Assembly (NCBI GenBank): GCA_963169105.1
Contig: OY720642.1
Coordinates: forward strand, 75,246,716 to 75,310,715
Direction: 5' to 3'
DNA from: Ceriagrion tenellum
Lineage: Eukaryota; Arthropoda; Insecta; Odonata; Coenagrionidae
Length of the DNA stretch: 64,000 bases
The stretch's first letter is position 1. Every line of letters begins with the position of its first letter. The notes under the pieces were generated by a model. It worked only from the letters and a program-made list of their open reading frames with translations. It was not told the origin of the DNA and did not search any database. Positions 12,305 through 24,550 of this stretch are shown here, one piece after another. Made by a program: the position numbers and the translations under genes.

Positions 12305-12636
12305 TCCTCCCTAACCCCCCTCGAAATTCGCCTGGAATGCAGATGGCTTGGTGGTGTAACTGGCACTGTATGCTAATGAATGTACTGTAATATGATATTG
12401 TTATAAAATAAAATCATTGGAACAACACACCTGACCGGCAATTGGGAGATCCGGGTTCGAATCTCAGTCAAGTCAAATGATTTTTTTCATGGCGAATTTC
12501 AACCCTGAAGTAAATAGATGTGGAATCATCATCCACTGGAATGTGAGCCATTAATGAGTAAGGTTTTGACCAAGTTCACCGTAAAAATTTTGTCGTCCTG
12601 AGTCCTACCCTTTAATTAAATCCTCGTGTTAAGTCA
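12305..12636 (+). mobile_element. tRNA-derived SINE, family A (first tandem unit)
   Basis: It has the same A box region, ~60-bp insert, B box (GGGTTCGAATCTCAGTC) and tail as 8590-8913. It lies within the tandem duplication, so its twin at 12832-13068 arose by duplication rather than by a second insertion. Confidence 0.65.
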
Positions 12637-12831
12637 GATGTATGCCAGCTTCCTCAGGTGTACCCTCTCTCGTGGCGCTCCAACCAGCTAGCAACAGACA
12701 CTCGCCACAGTACTTTTTCGGAACTAATCATGCTCGCAAACCTAAGTTTTATACTACATGGTTCATATTTCTTACAGCTAATTAAATTTAAATGTTAATG
12801 TTCCAATACGATTTCTATAAGGCCCAGAGAA

Positions 12832-13068
12832 AACTCCTCCCTAACTCCCCTCGAAATTCGCCTTGAATGAAGATGGCTTGGGGGTGTAACTGGCATTGTA
12901 TGCTAATGAATGTACTGTAATATGATATTGTTATAAAATAAAATCATTGGGACAACACACCTGACCGGCAATTGGGAGATCCGGGTTCGAACCTCGGTCA
13001 AGTCAAATGATTTTTTTCATGGCGAATTTCAACCCTGAAGTAAATAGATGTGGAATCATAATCCACTG
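12832..13068 (+). mobile_element. tRNA-derived SINE, family A (second tandem unit)
   Basis: Copy of the 12305 SINE carried by the tandem duplication. The 3' tail is cut at AATCCACTGG, where the third partial repeat unit begins. Confidence 0.6.
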
Positions 13069-13132
13069 GCTACTTAAATTTAAATGTTATGTTCGAATAC
13101 GGTTTCTATATGGGCCAGAGAAAACTCTCTCC

Positions 13133-13660
13133 TGAAAATACCTTAATCTCTCACGCCCCTGCATGCCCATCCTTTTGCTTTCCATCTATCCTCTCCCCCT
13201 AACCTCCCTCCCACCTCACCCGCTCTCGGCTGTGTACACACAAACAACGCCTTAGCGGCAGCAAGGCAGACTCGATAAGAAGACGGGGAAGAAACCCTCT
13301 TGATCCTGCGTTCATTGTTCATCGTTTGTAATCCATCATCTCTGTTCGAGGAAGAGGGGTTTGTTTGGGGGCCGGGGGTGTAGGATGAAGGGATGACAGT
13401 CTGGGTGGGGATGGATAGGAAGAAGGCCACGGAAAGGGTTGTGAGAGAGTAAAGTTGAGAAGGTGGGTGGGAAAACACACAGTAGAGTGGGGGAAAAAGA
13501 TGCGGAGAAGTGGCGCGGAAGTGGAATATGGAGGAGAAAAAAAACAGACGGAGCAAGTTCTCCAAAGTGGCTGCAGTTCTCTCGGAGATGAGAAACTTAT
13601 ACATGACGAAATGAAGGGAGACGAACAGTTGACTTCGAGGAATTGAACCTTGAGGGATAG
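13133..13660. repeat. GA/CT-biased low-complexity DNA
   Basis: The top strand shifts from C/T-rich (13150-13300) to G/A-rich (13340-13620). The 153- and 130-codon minus-strand frames here are rich in Ser, Pro and Phe, as expected from a skewed composition, and I do not read them as genes. Confidence 0.5.
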
Positions 13661-16600
13661 TTGAGTGAAATTGGGGAAAATGACAATGTTTGAGGTAGGT
13701 TTGAAGTTCAAAATCGAAAGTCTATGAAAGCATTGACTCCATCAAAATTCAAGCCAAGGGTGTGTTCTTCAAATTAGCTTTTTGAGGTTAACATGAAACC
13801 ACCATCGTCCTGAGAAGAAGCGTTGAAATTTCCCAATGCAAACATGTTAATGTTTCTGGATTTAATTTATTGATTTTGAATCAAATAATATGTTTTATCA
13901 CTTCGTATATTTCACCCATTTTTTCCAGAAATGGTTACAACATTTTATTCCATTATCAAGGTTATTGAGCCTCCTCAATAATGACAGTGTGTGCCTAAAC
14001 CATGGTCGGCCAAAATGGAGAGTTGCGGAGTACAGAGTGATAACTCATCTCAAGCATGATACATACATGGCACGTTCGGTGGCCCATGGTACGTTTTCGC
14101 TGACGGAAACCTAACCAATTGGAGATTCGCAGTACATAACAATTGATGCAAAGAGAGGGAAGTGAAAAAGTTGATAATTCCCGTCACTTCTCAATCTTGG
14201 AGAAACACTATTTGAAAGATATCCGTAATTTAAGCCTTGTGCCTGCCTCCGCAAGTGATAGGTATGGATTTTCTCTGAATGAGGTGTTGAAATATTGGTT
14301 GTTTGCTGTCATAAAATGGTACATGTTTCACTCCATGTTAGTGCGTACTAGAGATTTATTCGCTGATAACATTTAATTTTAAGAAAACGTATATAGGAAT
14401 TAGTCGCTTAATATTTACATAATGATGAGATTTAATTTTTTCCTAATATGTCTCACGTATTGTAATACTGTACTATTCCTAGTGTCTTTCCACTGATACA
14501 AATATTACGAGAGCGACTTAAAATATATGAAAAAATTTAAAAATTACAAAAATATGTAATTATAGACGATTTTCTATTATGTTTACTTCAATGAAGCAAA
14601 AATGACCTTCATAGTTTTCAACTTTGGAGCAACATTAGTTCAGGGGGATGGAATCCGCTCTATTGACTAAATTTCCGTTCTTCTTGGGTAGAAATGACTC
14701 TGTATTCTTTCTTTCATGCAGCCTGATCGCTCCTCTTTAAAGACGTTATCTGAGAGATTATTAGGTGAGTCAATATTGCCCAGGAAGGAAATCTCAAGGT
14801 CAAGAAAGTAAGAGCCTCAGCCGTGTGTGTAGGGAACGATTTTGGTTTCTAACGAAACATAACCAATGTTCTTATTGTCTTTCTTAATGATTCTAAAAAA
14901 TTTCCTAAGGATATTAAGAAGTGGCCACTATGAAACATGCTTTAATTATAATTAACAGGGGTAATGCACATCATGGAATGATCAGGCTTTAAAGGGGTAG
15001 ATAATGTATTAGATTACTAAATTTACTTGTTTCCAATTTAATGTTGTTTCCTGAGTGTCGCAACAAATACCAGTCTGTCAAATTTGCATAGTTTTAATAT
15101 TTGATCAAATTATTAGAGTAAGTACAAAACAGTGCTAAATGTAATTTATTTATGAAAGCAATCTTAACAAACGCAGATATGATGTAAATCATTTCCTAAA
15201 GTACTTTTTCTCGCGATCAGAGGCAAAATCGCGGCCATCTATTAATCATTCGCACACCTTATCTTTTTGTTCAATAGCAATTAGGAGAGCGTAATTGTAT
15301 TTATTTAAAACTTGTGCTGTTCTTTTTACTTATATTTTTAACTGATGGGGAGTGGATTTAGAAGACATTTATTGTATCTCCCTCTCTGAACTGTTTGCTT
15401 TTTCAATGACTGTAGCGTAAAATAAAGAAACATGTTCCGACGCTGGCAATGTGATTATCATAGTAAGTACCTGAACGAGTTTTGACAATGGAGAACTAAA
15501 ATAGCGGTATATTGTGAGCTAAATTACGTTTGAATAAGCAGTTTTGCGAAAATCTGTTTTTTTTTTAAATAATTACTAGGGCATGGTAGATTAAAGTCTG
15601 GCAAAGCGCGCGTTGGAATTGGCTCAGGCGACAAATGACAAGAGTGATGAAAACCTGGGGGTGGGAAAAATCGAATGAAGGTGGCGCCGCTGCGGTGAGT
15701 TCCCCAAGTCTTTCTCCTCTCCCCCACTGCGTTGATTCGCTCTGGTTTCCTTGATTAACTCGTTCACCCCAACCTCAGCTGTCTCCTTTCTCTCACTCCT
15801 TGCTCCCGGCCGCAAAGCAGGCGTCTATTAGCTGGCATCCCGAGCTACGTCACTTAGTTATAACATCGGAGGAGTAATTTCGAAAATTATTCTGCAAACT
15901 CTCGGTTATATCTGCGCTGGATGTCTGTTTTTCGAATTATTCGAGCAACCCTCTCCTATACGCTCCAATAAAATTTCATATTCCAATAATTTAAAAAATT
16001 AATGCTTTAAAACTGCGATATATTAAGAAAATAGTCCAGAAAAATTTAAATTTGTTCTTCCACTTTATTCTTCTTGAAATTTAAAATGCTTTTCTTCATA
16101 CAAATTCATTTTCGTAATTTATGTATCACCACCAACATTTCCATGTTTCTTTATTATCGGTGTATGTAGATATCCTGATTACATGCATGAGTTTACTTAT
16201 TCTTAAGGCAACGCATCACACCCGCTCGACAGGTCGGATTTGTGATGATTTCCGACCCCAGATTTTTTAAGTCTTACGTCATCGACTTGAAATTTTTATA
16301 GTATAAATAATAGACCTTTTCCAAGGGAGGCTCGTATCTGAAACATGAAAATTTTATCCCGGAGCAAAATTAAACCATCGGGAAAACGGCAAGATGTAGG
16401 GTATATTTTTATAAAAACTATTATTTTTATTGACATATCTAAAACTAATGGAGATCTAACAATCCTTCCTCTATCGGAATCCTAAGTAACAGCCGTCACG
16501 GTTGTAAGATAGAATCTGTAATTGGTACATTTCGACAAGCTACCTGAATGGTTTTCGGCCATGATGTGCTCGGACGGTGATGCAATTAGTTCAGTCTTCT

Positions 16601-17040
16601 TTCACAGCTCTAATATAAGCGCTGCCTGTACTTACGCGTCGGAGACTTGGCTAAAACTTACCGACGACTGTTGCCTTGTGCGAGAGTTACCCAGGAGTAA
16701 GAGACTCCTGACGCTAAAACGCCTCGATCGGGTGCGAGTGACGCCATCTTGTGGATTTTCGACAGAACTTTTCCTTACCGAAGGCTATGAGGCGTCCTCT
16801 TAATGTTTAATTTAATGCATAGCATTAGTTTATGTCTTTACCTGATTACCTATGAATTAGCACCGTTGGATTACAAATTTAGATCAGCTTTCAATCTAAT
16901 TTCAAAAATCAAATTTCCAAGTTTGTTTCCGCCTTGAGTAATATATGATGTTCAAAATAGTCTCAGTGAGCTATTTGATCGATCACCAGCTAGTGAATAG
17001 AAGCGTCAACATTGCTGAACACTTTATTATAGTACCTGTA
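13661..17040. other. No gene or repeat recognised
   Basis: Mostly AT-rich unique DNA. Short frames at 13890-14114, 14143-14376 and 16522-16803 (93 codons, in a GC-richer patch) show no known motif. A GC-rich interval at about 15600-15830 carries two overlapping minus-strand frames of about 65 codons. Confidence 0.45.
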
Positions 17041-17215
17041 ATACTTTGATGAAAAACACCCGTGGTAGGGCAGTTTTGTATAATTAGCCAATTATGCTCT
17101 ACTATTTGTCATGTTTCTGGTGAATTCATCTTCAGGTTTTAAATAAACATTTATTAGAATTCCGTTGTCTGAATTGTGAGTAGAGCAGTGCTATAATTTC
17201 TGGTAATAGTGCCTA

Positions 17216-19020
17216 ACATCGGCCTATAAGTTCATTTTTTACTGCTCCCATTTTTTACATTTTATCTCATTACAGTTTTTTTTTAGATTACTGGGTTATT
17301 AGGGCCCAAATACGGAGAAAAATGAAAGGGAAATCCCTAACAATGAATCTCAAGGGAACTGTAAATAGGCCAGCTTAAACGTGAAATGAATCAGAGGAAC
17401 TAAAAGGGCACAGAGGCAGAGGCAGTGTTGGGATTAAACTGATAGTGATGGATCTTAATTTGATTGTATAGATTATCATTTTCGTGAAAACATATTTCTT
17501 CTAATTAGTGAAATTCTTAACCGGATAAATAATTTAGATAAGCAGGGATTGAAGTGGAGCTATTTGGGAATCCCCACATACGTGCATGGGAAAGAATACG
17601 AAAGTGGGTAGCTCATATTCTCTATATTTATAAAAATGAAATTCCGTTTGTGTTTGACATCCAAATCCTATCGTAGATACGAAAACTTTTTTTTCATGTA
17701 TTTTATTTTTGATGTTCCTTAGCATTCTTGTATTTATTTTTTTTTTTACTATTTAAATCACTTGCTGTCTCGCACTCGGCTTTGATTTCTCGGATGACTG
17801 AAAGAATTGAGCTTTTATTTCTTGGATGCTCGCATTGGTGAAAACGATTTTCTCCTAATTAGTTAAATTTTCGACCAAATGAACCATTTAGTTAAGCTGG
17901 GAATTAGGTGGAGTTTTTTCAATCCATGCTCGCATTCTCATTTTTGGCCCAAAACTTGAGCCGTAGGCTCAAAATCCGTCTATTTTTGCATTACTTCAGC
18001 CCAATCAATTATTATTTCCAATAGGAAATGGCTAAATCGGCTGATAATGGAAACTTATGACTAAGGCTCAATTGAATCCGTTTAAATGATCAACATGATA
18101 TAATTATGGATGGATTTTAGTTGCCTTTTTATACCTACCATTTCATGTGAAGTTAATTACTGCAAAATCACGAAGTACGTATTTTCGCGGAATTTTTGGA
18201 AGGTTCCTTTAATCATATGCAATCCTTTAATTTTTTCTTCTTCCCACGAAAGTATAACTGGCTTCAGCTTCCTGTACTTAATGAAATTTCAGAAAGTAAT
18301 ACAATGAAAAGTATCAGAGTGAAAATATTGCACCTTTTACAAAGTTTTCACTACACATTATTCTATTGGCTGATACTACTACATTCCTTGACCAGCCGTC
18401 AATATTGATTGAGATCGCATCAACAAATGCAGAACAGTGTCCTCGTCCTAAAAAAACCGAGCACGAGCGATTCGTAATGAGGGTAAAAACATTTTATGGC
18501 ACCGTAAACTATGTATTCTATTGTTATTACAAATATTCTGTTTAACAAATGAGTGATTTCTCACCGTAGGTATTTTTCTTCACGAGAATGTCTTTTCTAC
18601 CATTATATTTTCCTGCCGTATATGTTTCTTGTCCTTGTAGCATTGATAATGTTGACATATTCTTACAACAATGCAGATTTAATCCTAAACTGTTAATTTA
18701 TTAATTAGTTTTCGAATTGATTATTTCCCTGGTACATTTATTTTCCTGGCGGAAGAATATTATGACAATATGTAGTATCTCTCGAATTTCAACTCTTAAA
18801 TGCACCTGGAAAACTCTCTCGCCAAATTATCTCCAAATCATTTTACATATACACAATGTAGTTTAAGTAATTGAGCTTACAATTTCAATGAGGTTTCAAT
18901 GTCATTTATATTTTTAGTTGAGGTGAGAAATAATTAATCCTAATAGCTTGAATAGTTCGGTGAGGTATATGCCGACACTTTACTGCCCTTCTTAGAAATA
19001 CTATCCCCTTTCTCTGAATC
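17216..19020. other. No gene or repeat recognised
   Basis: AT-rich DNA with poly-T runs near 17740. Overlapping 65- and 70-codon frames at 18110-18408 have no recognised similarity. Confidence 0.45.
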
Positions 19021-19041
19021 TAGATTGCCGTGAAATGAATT

Positions 19042-19407
19042 ATGTTTTACGAGTTCTCATTCACAATGGCTGAAGGTTTCTCCCATTTTGGGATGATTAA
19101 CGATTCAGATGAGGACAGGCGAGATCCTTTCTACGCTCAGGCTGCGACAATGATACCAAATCAAGGAGAAAGGCATTCCTGGAGCGTTCCTCCTCCTCTG
19201 GTGGATGAGGATATCGCAGGACTTAGGAGACTAACCTCTTTTACGCCCGTAATTAATCTCTCGGCACTCGCCGGTCGAACGGCACACTTGCTCGCGGCAA
19301 AAGGAAGAAGGTTGTCTTCTTTTAACATGACAAAAGGAGCGGCGGAAGGTTTTAAAGCTGACTCACTGAGGGGATTACAGGAGCCGGACACAATGGACTG
19401 GGAGTAG
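19042..19407 (+). CDS. Unassigned 121-codon open frame in GC-rich patch
   Basis: An ATG-started frame of 121 codons whose opposite strand is also open for 120 codons (19161-19523). The protein has an acidic stretch near residues 23-30 and an Ala/Leu-rich middle, with no family that I recognise. An in-frame stop lies just upstream of the ATG, and no good splice donor follows. Frames open on both strands are typical of GC-richer DNA, so this may not be a gene. It is listed because it is the longest frame in a region otherwise free of repeats. Confidence 0.15.
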   Translation: MFYEFSFTMAEGFSHFGMINDSDEDRRDPFYAQAATMIPNQGERHSWSVPPPLVDEDIAGLRRLTSFTPVINLSALAGRTAHLLAAKGRRLSSFNMTKGAAEGFKADSLRGLQEPDTMDWE

Positions 19408-19529
19408 AAGAAAAGCTCCTTGATATGGACGGGTCTCACTTTCCAAGAAATACCTAAGAGATCAACCCATTCTTTATGCCACGCGGAAGTTTTTTTTTTC
19501 ATGCTCTGCCCGTTCTTCTTCAACTTCGT

Positions 19530-22524
19530 GCCGCCTTATTTTTAAGAAAAGACATACTCTTTCATTCTCACTCTCCGTCTTCATTATGGAGACAAGCCCA
19601 CTTCGATTTGAGTTCTAAAAAATTTAACGCGCACTCTCCAGCTAGGAAAAATGTTGAGTCATGCATGTAATCGATGCCTGAGTCTTTTTTTTATGACAGA
19701 AGGATGCTTATTAAGCCCTTATGCGTTAATTATCTTTGCTCGCGAGGTGAGGTAAGCCCATCAGCCATCAAGAATCGTAAACACATTGGTGAACTCTGGG
19801 AAATCATTTCGTGGTCGGCTCGCTTTCTTCGAGTCATGCTTTGAAATCTTTCTCGCAAGCTTTTAATTGTGTTTGCTGACAAACGTCTTAATTACGCATG
19901 CATCAATGCATTCCGCGTGGCTCTCCGAACCATTCTCCATTCTGAAGGCAAATGTGTTCCTCAGACAAAATGGAAGAAGCCAGCAGAGTGTCTGGTTGTC
20001 TTAAACGAAAAAGAATATTGGATGGAAAATAAAATTGAAATCTAATCGGGATTCAAGAAAATTAAACATAATGCAGATTGTTATCTGAAATCTGTTTTTG
20101 AGAAGAAATTTCAAAATACTATTATCCTTGGGGTACATAACGCTTTCTCTACCGGATTGGGAAAAATCTCTTCCAGGGCATGTGTGTCCTGTGAGTCTCT
20201 GGAATAGGTTAACATAATTATGGTAATTGGTATTCCATCAATAAACATATTTTGGAAACATCCTTTTGTGGCCAGTTCCTTAATATTCCTATGTTTTACT
20301 TATTTTAAACTCGATTACAAAATGCTGCAAGTCATTGAATAAACATAAGATATTGCATAAATCTCGTCTGCATCTTTAATTGGTTTCCTGTTCTATGTGG
20401 TTAAAAATATGTCTTAATTAAGGTTTTAAAGAAATGAAATATATATCAGCAAAACAAATTCTCATCCTTGTCATAAACTTGCAACTTGCCCTGCTGCTAG
20501 GTGGTGGGCATTAGCCTTCGCAACGCCAAGGAAGGGTTGACTCCTAGTAATAAATTTTAACATAATAGAATAACATTCCCCAATGTAATTATTATTTTTT
20601 CAACTTTGAAATATATTTCCATGCAGGAAATGGTTACGTGAAAGCACGTGTTGGCAATGGTTTTTTGGGAAGGGGTAGAAAAAAACATTCTAAAGACATA
20701 TCTTTTGATGTATTTTAAGTAAAGTCATGCAAATGAGATTAGCCTTGGTCACATCTGTAATTTTATAATTTGAAACAGTTTTCGGAATATCAGAGTACAG
20801 TGAGTTAAAATACTTACACATAATTTATTTTCATGATATCGTCGCAGCATCCCAGTTATGAAGTAATACTGTTTTTCCTGGGAAGGCCTCTTTTTTCCTA
20901 AATTTAATCACAAATCTGGATAACCATTACGATGAAGGGAAAACAAATCCGCTGGAAGAAATTAAAAGCACCCTTATCCATTTCGTTCATCACGAAAGTC
21001 AGACAATCTAACTTTAATCGTCTAGTCACGCTTTGAAAGCTTATGGGTTCATTCTCCTGGATATCAACATCCTGTAACCGTGTAAATATCGATAAAGGAG
21101 TCATTTGGATGGACCTGAATCCCACAGAGCAGATACACAGATGATTTCATACGAAATACAAATCCTGTAAAGAGAGTTATACGCTGATAGCACGGGGAGC
21201 GGAAGGTTCTTGGTCCGATTTCTGATTCAGGGGAAAATCCCGCATTGTCCTTCCAGACTGATGTTCACCTCCCAGTAGTCCCCACCCGAATATCCCATTG
21301 GGGGACTATTTTACCTTCGGAACATTTTTCTGATAGGAATACCATCATTTCATATACATACAGTTAAAATGCACGTCTGCATTTTTAGGGAGACCAATGT
21401 GGTGGTTTTCCCGTTGCCTTCCACATCGCTGTACCCCGGAACCATTCCTACATTCCATTACGGTTGTCAGGCTACAGTTTGATGACGTAATACCCTCTCC
21501 ATCTTCCTTAATAGCAAGATTGGTCTGTATCAATTGTGTTCTTCCTTAGATATAGGTCTTTGCAACATAAACAAGTCCGCCATTAATGTGATCATATCGG
21601 TATTGTTCCCATGAGCATAGCGTCTGTTGTTATTCGTTTTTGATTTTTCAAGGCATTTGTATTCGAAATAATTGCTAGCGCCGCATATTTTCAGATTTCC
21701 TCGGATTTGTTATGGCAATAAATTCTCAAATAGCTCATTAATGGCGGACATGTGGTGGAAATGTTTGCGAAGACCTGTATCGGTGGAGCAGCATATGCAT
21801 CGAATCGAACGACCCTGTCTCAATAGTCACAACCAACCCGATCTGCAAGTCATCGCTAGGAATATTCAAGTGAGTTACCAAGCTATGTAATATAATAATG
21901 TGATGGAATTCTCAATGAGATAAGAAAGGATTAATTGTTGCATTAAAAAATGGGCGTTTAATTCATTCCCTGACGTCTCCACTCGTCCTCTGTGCTCCTG
22001 TCAATTTTATTTGTCCAATCTCTCACTGTCATACGACGGATTGTTCCTGAATTCTTCTCTGTGAATAAACTGCGGATATTTCGAGCGAGTCGTCTGCTTG
22101 ACAATTAATAGCCCTCGGAAGAATCCATTTTTTTCCAAAAAGAATTTTAATTGCGAGGCCACCGCATATCGTTGGTTTTTGTAACTGTGGATAGCTGCAG
22201 ATAAAAACTGGCGTGAAATGTATCGCTCCTTGCTTCACATTTAATTTTGTGGATCCGTTACCGTTAGCAACAAAAATGTGCTTTTAATTTATTTTTGGCG
22301 CGTTGTTTTTTGTTATAGTTTTTTCTCTTTCATCTCTTACGTATCATTCATATGGAATTCTACTTTTGAATTATGATATAAACAGAGATAATTTTAATCC
22401 TCGAGTACTATTTTAGTAATAGAGTATTTTAGTATTGCTTTATGCCGAGAATAATATTTAACTTAATTTAAAAGTAAATATTTGACTGAATAACGTCAAA
22501 ATTTTTCTATTTGGCAGTTTTTAA
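19530..22524. other. No gene recognised; possible SINE-like scrap at 21180-21500
   Basis: Near 21200 GGTTCTTGGTCCGATTTCTG resembles a degenerate B box. At about 21400 GTGGTTTTCCCGTTGCCTTC resembles a conserved body motif of some insect SINEs as I recall it. The match is weak and I found no second copy in the window. Other short frames are not recognised. Confidence 0.3.
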
Positions 22525-22645
22525 GCTATCAGGGACTAGCCACGGAGTTCCACTTTTACGGAGTCACCCGCACTCGGCCGGAAATCGAGGCATCCGGGTT
22601 CGAATCCCGGTCAAGGCGGATGATTTTTTCCCTGTGGAATTTTGC
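22525..22645 (+). mobile_element. tRNA-derived SINE, family A2
   Basis: The tRNA-like region reads CCCGCACTCGGCCGGAAATC, then the B box GGGTTCGAATCCCGGTCAAG and body GCGGATGATTTTTTCCCTGT. Related copies on the minus strand lie at 23833-23930 and 47795-47900. The 5' half is degenerate. Confidence 0.6.
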
Positions 22646-23242
22646 ACTATTTTACTATTTTTCCACACTGTGGAAAGCTATTATTAGGCAATCAAAATAC
22701 TTATGTCTTTAAATATATAAGTAATCTTATGTTCAAGGAGTTAATTAAATGTCTAGCTTAAGCTAAAATTTCTGTAAGCACTAGTGTTATGAGGGTAATT
22801 TAAGAAAGATAACCTTCATTTTAGAGTCACTATGATTGAATTATTGTGAATTTATTGAAATTTCGGGCTTTCACACGAGTAGTAATAGCGAGATAAATAC
22901 GTACTGAAGGTGTAAATTAATGTCTTGTGTTCCTCAAATTGGTATCTCTGGTCCTATATTGTCTATATTTGATTATGATCATTTTTCCGATGTTATTACT
23001 TCCAGTTGAAGGTTTTGCGCCGTTGGATACGTAATCTAACATATTATTGAGGATGAGAACGATCGTAGTGACCTATAATTTGCCGTGAATAATTTGACAG
23101 ATGGGGCAGAAAAATACGGAAAGGATGTATACGTGAAAGAATATAAATATCTTGTTGTGACTGATATGCATCTGACTGACTTTTCTGATTGCAAATAAAT
23201 AATTAATATATATTTAACTAATTACGCCTTTGCCAAAAGGTT
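22646..23242. other. No feature recognised
   Basis: AT-rich DNA between a SINE and the hAT element. No open frame or repeat supports annotation. Confidence 0.5.
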
Positions 23243-23250
23243 CTCTAGAG

Positions 23251-23742
23251 CAGGGGTCTCCAAACTACGGCCCGCGAGACCCTCTCATCCGGCCCGTGGG
23301 GACCTTTTTATCTAAGGGAAAAAATGGATATCTTGCCTCTCAATCTTTGCAAGGTACCTTACCTTTCAATCTTTGGAACAACATACTTGTGTGAACAAAC
23401 ATTTTCAAGATTGAAATACGTAAAGAACAATTTGAGAACAGACTTGTCTGATAATAATCTCAGGTCACTGTTGATGTTAGGGCCATCAAATCTAAAGTCA
23501 GAAATGTATGCTATTTTGGCATCCAGGAACCAGTTTCACCATTCCCACTAATATAGGTTTTCATGTGTAGAGTATAAATGTGTTGTTAAATAATAACTGA
23601 ATAAAATATTTTTAAATAAATAATTAAAAACAACATCTTTGTTTCGATTCTTTTTTATTTGGACCTCGAGTGTGTAGTCGGCCCCCAAATTGCTGTTTGA
23701 TAGTTAATGCGGCCCTCGGGCTGAAAAGTTTGGAGATCCCTG
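23251..23742 (+). mobile_element. hAT element, internally deleted, precise ends
   Basis: Terminal inverted repeats CAGGGGTCTCCAAACT (left) and AGTTTGGAGATCCCTG (right) are followed inward by CGGCCC-rich subterminal DNA. The flanks are a perfect 8-bp duplication, CTCTAGAG, at 23243-23250 and 23743-23750. Eight bases is the hAT target length, and the ends resemble the Charlie-type hAT group as I know it. Only the transposase C-terminus survives, so the 492-bp copy cannot move itself. The intact duplication and clean frame suggest a fairly recent insertion. Confidence 0.9.
23324..23551 (+). pseudogene. hAT transposase C-terminal dimerisation domain remnant
   Basis: A 75-codon open frame. The pattern FGTTYLCEQTFSRLKYVKNN followed by LRSLLML is the conserved C-terminal hAT dimerisation segment, through which transposase subunits assemble. 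A full hAT transposase is normally several hundred residues with an N-terminal zinc finger and an RNase-H-like catalytic core. Both are missing, and the left terminal repeat joins almost directly to this domain. The first residues before PYLSIF are probably not original. The ATG is only the first available one. Confidence 0.85.
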
Positions 23743-23832
23743 CTCTAGAGTATGACCTATTTTCTGTGTCAAATCTGGTAACCTAAACGTTATCCGCTTT
23801 TCGATAGCGGATTAGCGGAAAGGTACTAAGAG

Positions 23833-23930
23833 CTGTGCGAATTTCTGCAGAGCCTTGACCGGGATTCGAACCCGGATCCCTCCATTTCCGGCCGAGTGCT
23901 TTAGCTAGTTTAGCTACCGAGGCGTTCTCT
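23833..23930 (-). mobile_element. tRNA-derived SINE, family A2
   Basis: On the minus strand the order is CCTCGGTAGCTAAACTAGCT (A box region), AGCACTCGGCCGGAAATGGA, then the B box GGGTTCGAATCCCGGTCAAG. It is tRNA-like enough to catch a tRNA scan, but the shared downstream body and multiple copies mark it as a SINE. Confidence 0.65.
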
Positions 23931-23984
23931 TCACGTGTGGATTTTTGTGACCTTTACGGGACTAGACTTTAAGTTTCTCCATAT

Positions 23985-24178
23985 TTTTTTATTATTTATC
24001 TTCACTACCCTAAATACAGCACAATGGGCCAATTTACGTCGGGTGAATAACTGTAACAACGTACAAGACACAAACACCCATGTCCTGGGCAGATAATATT
24101 CTACCCAGGCGGGACTCGAACCCCGCGACCCTAGGGTTAGCTGGCGAGGACTTTACCCCTCCGCCACCGGGGCTCCAT
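23985..24178 (-). mobile_element. tRNA-derived SINE, family B
   Basis: Parallel to 11258-11435: on the minus strand a CTCGCCAGCTAACCCTAGGG region, B box GGGTTCGAGTCCCGCCTGGG, CCCAGGACATGGGTGTTTGT, and a 3' end near TAGGGTAGTGAAGATAAATA. The copies differ at many positions, so both are old. Confidence 0.65.
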
Positions 24179-24545
24179 AGACCCGATTCCGGAGAAAATC
24201 ATTACATTATTAATTCCGGCTCTAATGAATTAACGAAATGCTTATATTCGATTGATGAACCGTCGATTACCGTGCCCCTCTTTTCCAAGAAGGAGCCGTC
24301 CTCCTCGATTGTTCCTCTCGTTTACGGACTGATCCGCTACACGATCCACTCATCCGCTCAAAGATGTAACGTTAATCGCGCCTCGAAAACAGCTAGAAAA
24401 CTTTTAGATACAGAGGAGGAAGCATTGCAAAAATCATGTATGTAATTACTTAATTGTAAATTTCATATTTATTAACTTGAAACTTTTACGGAACACAGAG
24501 TATAATGAGGCAATGATGAGGAACAGAATGGCATAAACATAATAC
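24179..24545. other. No gene recognised
   Basis: The 121-codon plus-strand frame 24080-24445 begins inside the SINE at 23985-24178 and is not a credible gene. No other feature is seen. Confidence 0.45.
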
Positions 24546-24550
24546 TTAGC

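Larger units (their letters stand above)
12112..13132 (+). repeat. Tandem duplication, ~525-bp unit with SINE
   Basis: Unit 1 (12112-12636) and unit 2 (12637-13068) begin with the same GATGTATGCCAGCTTCCTCA and run in parallel through a SINE. A third start (13069-13132) repeats only the GCTACTTAAATTTAAATGTT segment. Substitutions and one or two indels separate the units, so the duplication is not very recent. Confidence 0.8.

Noticed and set aside
13143..13711. 153- and 130-codon minus-strand frames as a gene
   Set aside because: They lie in GA/CT-biased DNA, overlap in different phases and give Ser/Pro/Phe-rich translations typical of low-complexity sequence.
17050..17215. Another fold-back hammerhead-like element (CTGAAGA on minus at 17135-17129, GAAAC at 17117-17113, partial arms near 17089 and 17179)
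   Set aside because: Arms pair over only about 15-20 bases, the cleavage site is missing, and the tail motif is absent. Possibly a very old copy, but not supportable.
23833..23930. Candidate true tRNA gene on the minus strand
   Set aside because: The B box and part of the A box are good, but the same body recurs downstream in several copies (22525, 47795), and the acceptor and anticodon stems pair poorly. This is a tRNA-derived SINE.
24080..24445. 121-codon plus-strand frame as a gene
   Set aside because: It starts inside a tRNA-derived SINE and crosses its border. No domain is recognised.
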